From positions 1 through 16,422 of the forward strand of contig JADWMI010000003.1 in assembly GCA_015767395.1 (NCBI GenBank): a stretch of DNA of 16,422 bases, read 5' to 3'. The notes under the pieces are model-generated. The model searched no databases, was not told where the DNA came from, and saw nothing but the letters and a program-made list of their open reading frames with translations. Positions 7,780 through 16,422 of the stretch are shown in pieces. This DNA comes from Bacteroidota bacterium. Lineage in GTDB: Bacteria; Bacteroidota; Bacteroidia; Flavobacteriales; Flavobacteriaceae. Made by a program: the position numbers and the translations under genes. Each line of letters begins with the position of its first letter. Position 1 is the first letter of the stretch.

Positions 7780-8883
7780 ATGAAATTATACAAGTTATTT
7801 TTCTTCATAATATTAGTAAGCATAGTTTCGTGCAAAGAAATATCAGATAAGCAGGTGATTGTTGAAAATGCCAAATCTGAATTTGAGTTTGGCGTTTGGA
7901 TAACTGCAGAAAAAGAAAAGTCAAATGAAGCCTATGCCATTGAATTTGAAAAGTATAAAATGGCTGGGATTGATGAGGTTTTAATTAATACCGAAACAGA
8001 TCCGGTTTTACTGAATAGAATTGTGCCCATCGCCAAAGAAAAAGGATTAAATGTTCATGCTTGGATTATGGCCCTGAACCGACCAGGAGATTCAATTGCT
8101 TTGACACATCCCGAATGGTATGCTGTTAGTAAAGAAGGGAATTCTTGTTTTGATACAAGACCATATGTTGATTATTATCAGTGGCTATGCCCAACAAGAA
8201 AAGAATCTCGAGATCATATTTTAAGTTTGGTTGAAGGCTTGGCAAAAATTGATGGAATTGAAAGTGTTCACCTAGATTATATTCGTTTTTGTGATATTTT
8301 CTTACCTATTGGTTTGCTCCCAAAATACAATTTGAAACAAGAAATAGAATTGCCAGAATTTGATTTTTGTTATTGTGATGTATGCGTGAGTGAATTTGAA
8401 AAATTACATCATAAAAATCCAAGAGAAATAGAGAATACTTCCATTGATATGGAATGGAAACAATTTAGATTAAATGCAATTAGAAATGTTGTAAGCGAAG
8501 CATATGAAATAGTGCATAAATATAATAAAAATTTAACGGCAGCCGTTTTTCCTTACCCTGAAATGGCAGACCATATGGTGCGTCAACGTTGGGATAAATG
8601 GACAATAGATGAGGTGTATCCAATGATATATCACGGCTTCTATAATGAAGAAATTGATTGGATTGGTTTTGCAACCAAACAAGGGGTAGATGATGTAAAA
8701 GATAAAGGGATTGGTGTAAATACAGGAATTTATATCCCGCCTTTTAAATCTTCAGAAGAATTAAAAAAAGCAATCTTATTGGCAAAAGAGAATGGCGCTA
8801 AAGGGGTGACATTTTTTGATGGACCTGAACTTACAGAAGCATATTTAAAAGCAATTAAAGAAACCAAAAACATTTTAAAGTAA
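7780..8883 (+). CDS. GHL10-type TIM-barrel lipoprotein, putative glycoside hydrolase of unknown activity
   Basis: A 367-residue lipoprotein (signal ending VSIVSC, Cys18) followed by one TIM-barrel-like domain. Recognisable segments are FEFGVWITAEK (first strand), GIDEVLINTETD, GLNVHAWIMALNRPG, the HPEWYAVSKEG loop, LCPTRKESRDHIL, VHLDYIRF (Asp166, a typical catalytic-strand position), TAAVFPYPEMADHMVRQ, and GAKGVTFFDGPELTE near the end. This layout resembles the hypothetical glycosyl hydrolase 10-like (GHL10) family. A C-x-C-x-x-C cluster (Cys197, 199, 202) follows the fourth strand region. The GH18 D-x-x-D-x-D-x-E motif is absent. In an N-glycan gene set lacking any recognised endo-beta-N-acetylglucosaminidase it is a candidate for that step, which is a hypothesis only. 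A second gene of this type once stood before the GH2 gene; its 3' end survives there. Confidence 0.82.
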   Translation: MKLYKLFFFIILVSIVSCKEISDKQVIVENAKSEFEFGVWITAEKEKSNEAYAIEFEKYKMAGIDEVLINTETDPVLLNRIVPIAKEKGLNVHAWIMALNRPGDSIALTHPEWYAVSKEGNSCFDTRPYVDYYQWLCPTRKESRDHILSLVEGLAKIDGIESVHLDYIRFCDIFLPIGLLPKYNLKQEIELPEFDFCYCDVCVSEFEKLHHKNPREIENTSIDMEWKQFRLNAIRNVVSEAYEIVHKYNKNLTAAVFPYPEMADHMVRQRWDKWTIDEVYPMIYHGFYNEEIDWIGFATKQGVDDVKDKGIGVNTGIYIPPFKSSEELKKAILLAKENGAKGVTFFDGPELTEAYLKAIKETKNILK

Positions 8884-8932
8884 TAGTTGGTGATCAGCTA
8901 TAAAATAAAAAAAGAGTAACCAACTTAAAACT

Positions 8933-10246
8933 ATGACTAATCAAAAATCGTATCGTTCCTCATTCCTTTTGTTAACGACCTTATTCTTCCTTTGGGGATT
9001 TATTACAGTCCTTGTAGACTCATTAATTCCACGTTTACGTGAATTATTTACCTTAACTTACTTTCAAGCAGGGTTGGTACAATTTGCTTTTTTTGGAGCT
9101 TATTTTTTACTATCTATTCCAGCAAGTTATATCCTCTCAAAGATAGGTTATAAACGCGGTATTATTCTTGGTTTATTAACAATGGGCTTGGGGTGTTTAC
9201 TTTTTTATCCAGCGGCATCTTATCGTGTTTTTGGGGTTTTTATGTTAGCCTATTTTATTTTAGCAGGAGGTATGACAATTTTGCAAGTTGCTGCAAATCC
9301 GTTTGTTGCTGTTTTAGGTTCTGAAGAAGGTGCCTCGAGTCGCTTAAATCTTTCACAAGGTTTTAATTCTTTAGGAACTGCTATTGCGCCTGCGGTTGGG
9401 GCATTATTTATTTTGAGTGACACTATTAAAAGTAAAGATGAAATAGCCCTTCTGTCACCAACAGCTAAGGAAACTTATTTGGCTTCAGAAGCGTCAGCTG
9501 TACAATTGCCATTTTTAGGATTGGCTTTATTTATAGGTTGTATAGCAGTTATATTTTTGTTTTCAAAATTGCCTAAAATGATCAGTGAAACAACAACCGG
9601 AACTTATGTTGACGCGTTTAAAAATAAGAAGCTAATGCAAGGTGTTTTAGGGATATTCTTTTATGTTGGTGCTGAGGTTGCAATTGGAAGTTATTTGGTT
9701 AGCTATTTTTTAGATATGAATCTAGTATCTGTTATTACTGAAAATGTGTTTATGAAATCAATCGCAGAAACCATCCTGAATTCTGGAATAACCGAAAATG
9801 ATCATAAAGCTATTGTTGGGGTTTTTGTAACATTCTATTGGTCTGGGGCAATGATTGGTCGTTTTGCGGGTGCATATCTTACGAAAATTATTAAACCAGG
9901 AAAAGTACTTGCTCTTTTTGCAACTATTGGAATTTCCCTTATTTTAGTATCCGTTAATACCAACGGTTTAGTGAGTATGTGGAGTATTTTGGCGGTTGGT
10001 TTATTCAACTCTATTATGTTCCCAACCATATTTACTTTGGCAATAGATGGTATTGGACATTTGAAACCAAAGGCCTCAGGTTTATTATGTACAGCAATCG
10101 TTGGAGGGGCTGTAATTCCACCTGTTTTTGGATATTTAACAGATCAAATTGGATTTAAAAAGTCATTATTACTTATCATACTTTGTTATAGCTATATTGT
10201 ATGGTATGGTTATAAAAACGGTCAATCAAAAATTTATGAAACGTAG
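8933..10246 (+). CDS. FucP-family MFS sugar permease
   Basis: A 437-residue inner-membrane protein with about 12 transmembrane segments, of the fucose/glucose/galactose permease group of the major facilitator superfamily. Family marks are SSFLLLTTLFFLWGFITVLVD at the first segment, YFQAGLVQFAFFGAYFLLSIPA, the GYKRGI loop, GGMTILQVAANPFVAVLG and the SRLNLSQGFNSLGTAIAP segment. Relatives carry L-fucose, glucose/galactose or N-acetylglucosamine by proton or sodium symport. Here free GlcNAc (released by GH20 and the glycosylasparaginase), galactose or mannose would be plausible cargo; the sequence does not decide. The gene follows the GHL10-type gene after 49 bp, and its last 11 bp overlap the start of the glycosylasparaginase gene, suggesting translational coupling. 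Confidence 0.92.
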   Translation: MTNQKSYRSSFLLLTTLFFLWGFITVLVDSLIPRLRELFTLTYFQAGLVQFAFFGAYFLLSIPASYILSKIGYKRGIILGLLTMGLGCLLFYPAASYRVFGVFMLAYFILAGGMTILQVAANPFVAVLGSEEGASSRLNLSQGFNSLGTAIAPAVGALFILSDTIKSKDEIALLSPTAKETYLASEASAVQLPFLGLALFIGCIAVIFLFSKLPKMISETTTGTYVDAFKNKKLMQGVLGIFFYVGAEVAIGSYLVSYFLDMNLVSVITENVFMKSIAETILNSGITENDHKAIVGVFVTFYWSGAMIGRFAGAYLTKIIKPGKVLALFATIGISLILVSVNTNGLVSMWSILAVGLFNSIMFPTIFTLAIDGIGHLKPKASGLLCTAIVGGAVIPPVFGYLTDQIGFKKSLLLIILCYSYIVWYGYKNGQSKIYET

Positions 10247-11252
10247 AAATTTTATTGAAAGAGCTGCTCTAGGAAGCATTGGTTTAAGTACTATTTTAAG
10301 CTGTAAAGAAATTGCTAAAAAAGACGAAAATTTAAATAAAGACGAAGTTTTAAAAGTACAAAGGAAGCCTGTTCTTATATCTACATGGAATCACGGCTTG
10401 CCAGCAAATGAAGAAACTTGGAAACAATTAAAAAATGGCAAATCATCATTAGATGCTATTGAATCTGGAATGCGAATTCCAGAGGGAGATCCAAAAGTCA
10501 GAAGTGTAGGTTATGGTGGGTTTCCAGATAGAGAAGGTAAGGTAACTTTAGATGCTTGTATTATGGATCACAATAGCAATTGTGGATCGGTTTCATTTTT
10601 ACAAGGAATTAAACATCCTATTTCAGTAGCTAAAAAAGTATTAGAAAATACACCGCATATCATGTTATCGGGTGAAGGAGCGCTTCAATTTGCATTATCG
10701 GAAGGTTTTATTGAAGAAAATTTACTAACGCCGGAGGCAGAAAAGGCCTGGGAAAAATGGGTTGAAGAATCTAAATACAAGCCAGTGATTAATATGGAAA
10801 ATCACGATACAATAAGTATGTTAATGTTGGACCAAGATGGAAATTTAGCAGGTGGATGCACAACCAGTGGAGCGGCTTGGAAAATGCATGGTCGTGTAGG
10901 AGATTCTCCAATTATTGGCGCAGGGTTGTTTTTAGATAATGAAGTAGGAGCAGCGGCAGCAACAGGTTTAGGTGAGGCCGTTATAAGAACTGCTGGAAGC
11001 GCCATGGTGGTTGAACTAATGAGACAAGGAAAATCACCTTATGATGCATGTAAAGAAATTGTAGAACGTATTTATAATAAACACAAAAACCATAAAGATA
11101 TGGAATATCTTCAGGTGGGTTTTATAGCAATTAATAAAAATGGAGAGCACGCCGGTTATAGTTTAAGATCTGGATTTAATTATGCAATTCATGATGAGAA
11201 AAATGGAAATAGAATGGAAGATGCCCAATTTAAAATGTCTTGGGAGAATTAG
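10236..11252 (+). CDS. N4-(beta-N-acetylglucosaminyl)-L-asparaginase (glycosylasparaginase)
   Basis: An Ntn-hydrolase that cleaves the GlcNAc-Asn bond left after proteolysis and glycan removal, giving aspartate and 1-amino-GlcNAc, which decays to GlcNAc (EC 3.5.1.26). I take ATG 10236 as the start (338 residues): it gives a clean export signal, MKRRNFIERAALGSIGLSTI then LSC (Cys23), with a twin-arginine RRNFI motif and a lipobox. The same frame is open back to an ATG at 10149, but that would put 98 bp of coding inside the permease gene. The precursor should self-cleave at HDTI, between Asp191 and Thr192, making Thr192 the catalytic N-terminal nucleophile. HGRVGDSPIIGAGLFLDN and GAAAATGLGE are the substrate-binding and structural motifs of the family. 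The length matches the Elizabethkingia enzyme (about 340). It is the strongest single pointer to Asn-linked glycans as substrate. Confidence 0.94.
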   Translation: MKRRNFIERAALGSIGLSTILSCKEIAKKDENLNKDEVLKVQRKPVLISTWNHGLPANEETWKQLKNGKSSLDAIESGMRIPEGDPKVRSVGYGGFPDREGKVTLDACIMDHNSNCGSVSFLQGIKHPISVAKKVLENTPHIMLSGEGALQFALSEGFIEENLLTPEAEKAWEKWVEESKYKPVINMENHDTISMLMLDQDGNLAGGCTTSGAAWKMHGRVGDSPIIGAGLFLDNEVGAAAATGLGEAVIRTAGSAMVVELMRQGKSPYDACKEIVERIYNKHKNHKDMEYLQVGFIAINKNGEHAGYSLRSGFNYAIHDEKNGNRMEDAQFKMSWEN

Positions 11253-11410
11253 TCAAAATAATCAGTATAAACATTAATTATATAAAAAAGTTTGAATTTA
11301 TTTATGAGTGTCGGTTAAATTTAAAAAGAGTTTTGGAATGGCATTCATTAACATATGTATCCTGTTAAATTGTAAGTGTAATAGAATTAAGCGTTATTTT
11401 TAACTAAAAA

Positions 11411-14652
<3,242 letters not shown>

Positions 14653-14677
14653 TTGAAATCGTAAAAAAAACAATCAA

Positions 14678-16422
14678 ATGAAACATATTTATAAAATAGT
14701 ATTTTTAATAATAGTTATTACCTTTTTCGCTTGTTCAAAAAGTAAAGTTTTTACAGAAAGCGATATTCAAATTATTCCAAAACCAGCTGAATTAAAAATT
14801 TTAGAAGGTGTTTTTGAATTTACAGAAAGCACTCAATTTATTGTGACTGATGATAATCAAAAAGAAATTTCTTCAACTTTAATAAACAAATTTAAAAAGG
14901 CAACAGGATGGAACTTTGAAGTGTCAGATGAAGTTCCTAAAAACAATTATATTCAATTTATTAGAGATGAAAATTTAGAGAATGAAGCTTATAAGTTGGA
15001 GGTGAATGATGATAGAATTATAATAACTTCAAAAAACAATGCAGGTTTTATATATGGTTTGGAATCCATTCGACAACTATTACCAGTCGAAATTGAAAGT
15101 TCAGAAATTATATCGAATGTAGATTGGATAATTCCGAATATAGAAATACTTGACCTGCCACGTTTTAAATGGAGAGGCTTGATGTTAGATTTGTCTCGCC
15201 ATTTTTTTGATAAAGAATATATTAAAACGATTATTGATGGATTGGCAATGCATAAAATGAATGTATTGCATTTACATTTGGTTGATGACCAAGGATGGAG
15301 AATTGAAATAAAAAAATACCCAAAATTAACGGAAGTTGGTGCTTGGAGAGTTGACCAGGAAGATCAACATTGGAGTGCTAGAGAAAAAGTAAATCCTGAT
15401 GAAAAAGGAACTTATGGTGGTTTCTTATCACAAGATGATTTAAAGGAACTTGTGAAATATGCACAGTTAAAAAATGTAGAAATTATTCCTGAAATTGAAA
15501 TGCCAGCGCATGTTACAAGCGCCATTGCGTCCTATCCTGAGTTATCATGTTTTGAAACACCTGTTGGGGTACCCTCTGGAGGGGTTTGGCCAATTACCGA
15601 TATTTATTGCGCAGGGAAAGAAAGTACATTTGAGTTTTTAGAGAATGTTTTGTTAGAAGTAATGGAGATATTTCCATCAAAATATATTCATATTGGTGGA
15701 GACGAAGCCACAAAAACCAATTGGAAAATTTGTCCACATTGTAAAAAAAGAATGAAAAAAGAAGGATTGCATGACGTAGAAGAATTACAAAGTTATTTTG
15801 TAAAAAGAATGGAAAAATTCATCAATGCTCATGGAAAGAAGTTGGTTGGATGGGATGAAATATTAGAAGGCGGTTTAGCACCTGATGCTACTGTTATGAG
15901 TTGGAGAGGTGTAAAAGGCGGCGTTGAAGCAGCCAAACAAGGACATGATGTGGTTATGACGCCGGGAACACATTGTTATTTTGATCATTATCAAGGACCT
16001 CAAAATGAGGAGCCTACTGCTTGGGGAGGTTATACGCCTTTGAGCAAAGTTTATCAGTTTGATCCGGTTGTAGAAACAATGAATGCAGTAGAAAAAGCAC
16101 ACGTTCTGGGAGGGCAAGCAAATCTATGGGCAGAGTATATTCCAACTGAAGCGCAATCTCAATATATGATTTTCCCACGATTAGCGGCACTTTCTGAAGC
16201 TGTTTGGAGTCCTAAAGAATTAAGGGATTGGAATAACTTTTCTACAAGAATAGTTTCCATGTTTGATAGGTATGAGTATTTGGGTATTAATTATGCGAAA
16301 AGTGCCTATTTAGTGACTTCAACTTCAAAAATAAACATGGAACAAAAGACTGTTGAGTTACTATTGGCAAATGAATTCCCTAATGCAGATATTAGATACA
16401 CAACAGATGGGAGTGATTTAAA
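14678..16422 (+). CDS. GH20 beta-N-acetylhexosaminidase lipoprotein, 3' end beyond right edge
   Basis: The ATG at 14678 opens a frame running off the window after about 581 residues. The signal ends TFFAC (Cys19), predicting a lipoprotein. Residues about 30-155 form the small N-terminal GH20b domain (IQIIPKPAELKILEG to GFIYGLESIRQLLP). The catalytic barrel begins at PRFKWRGLMLDLSRHFF and contains LHLVDDQGWRIEIKKYP, the catalytic pair Asp342-Glu343 in HIGGDEATKTNW, VMSWRG and LGGQANLWAEYIP. A chitobiase C-terminal-type motif, ADIRYTTDGSDL, appears just before the cut, so at least one more domain follows. The enzyme removes terminal beta-GlcNAc or GalNAc by substrate-assisted catalysis. It follows GH2 by 25 bp. 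Its barrel end and C-terminal motif align with the decayed GH20 remnant at 880-1340, a probable paralogue. Confidence 0.95.
   Translation, partial: MKHIYKIVFLIIVITFFACSKSKVFTESDIQIIPKPAELKILEGVFEFTESTQFIVTDDNQKEISSTLINKFKKATGWNFEVSDEVPKNNYIQFIRDENLENEAYKLEVNDDRIIITSKNNAGFIYGLESIRQLLPVEIESSEIISNVDWIIPNIEILDLPRFKWRGLMLDLSRHFFDKEYIKTIIDGLAMHKMNVLHLHLVDDQGWRIEIKKYPKLTEVGAWRVDQEDQHWSAREKVNPDEKGTYGGFLSQDDLKELVKYAQLKNVEIIPEIEMPAHVTSAIASYPELSCFETPVGVPSGGVWPITDIYCAGKESTFEFLENVLLEVMEIFPSKYIHIGGDEATKTNWKICPHCKKRMKKEGLHDVEELQSYFVKRMEKFINAHGKKLVGWDEILEGGLAPDATVMSWRGVKGGVEAAKQGHDVVMTPGTHCYFDHYQGPQNEEPTAWGGYTPLSKVYQFDPVVETMNAVEKAHVLGGQANLWAEYIPTEAQSQYMIFPRLAALSEAVWSPKELRDWNNFSTRIVSMFDRYEYLGINYAKSAYLVTSTSKINMEQKTVELLLANEFPNADIRYTTDGSDL

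Noticed and set aside
8885..8925. Inverted repeat AGTTGGT/ACCAACT between the GHL10-type and MFS genes
   Set aside because: Seven-base arms with a 27-base loop and no following T-run; likely chance in AT-rich DNA.
10149..10235. Longer N-terminus for the glycosylasparaginase starting at ATG 10149
   Set aside because: It would overlap the permease by 98 bp and bury the twin-arginine and lipobox signal; the ATG at 10236 gives a proper signal peptide.

Overview
The window reads as chromosomal DNA from a low-GC member of the Bacteroidota, most likely the Flavobacteriaceae. The grounds are AT-rich coding sequence, AT-rich spacers with weak ribosome-binding sites, many lipoproteins with short S-C or A-C lipoboxes, and proteins typical of polysaccharide-utilisation loci: GH92, GH130, GH20, LacZ-type GH2, a CBM9-like lipoprotein, an SSS symporter, a FucP-type MFS permease and an S1 sulfatase. 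I cannot name a species.

Left part (1-1501): a reverse-strand unit holds a sulfatase that runs off the left edge (1-854). Upstream of it lies a decayed GH20 beta-hexosaminidase remnant (880-1340) with a Trp-to-stop change, a one-base frameshift, a missing front and probably an internal deletion. About 160 bp of divergent intergenic DNA follows.

Main part (1502-16422): one tightly packed forward-strand gene set, probably an operon. The order is GH92 alpha-mannosidase, SSS symporter, GH130 mannoside phosphorylase (GTG start), CBM9-like lipoprotein, unassigned GHL10-type TIM-barrel lipoprotein, FucP-family MFS permease, glycosylasparaginase (overlapping the permease gene by 11 bp), a 3'-end remnant of a second GHL10-type gene, GH2 beta-galactosidase, and GH20 beta-hexosaminidase (cut by the right edge).

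Together the genes fit breakdown of Asn-linked glycans. Outside the cytoplasm, GH20 and GH2 would trim GlcNAc and galactose from antennae, GH92 would strip alpha-mannose, and the glycosylasparaginase would split the residual GlcNAc-Asn. In the cytosol, GH130 (no signal peptide, phosphate-binding residues intact) would phosphorolyse the Man-beta-1,4-GlcNAc core disaccharide. The two inner-membrane transporters would carry disaccharide and monosaccharides. This scheme needs an enzyme that cuts between the two core GlcNAc residues. No GH18, GH85 or similar endo-enzyme is visible, and the GHL10-type protein is the only catalytic candidate in the set without a role. No SusC/SusD pair, regulator, tRNA, rRNA, CRISPR array or insertion sequence was seen.
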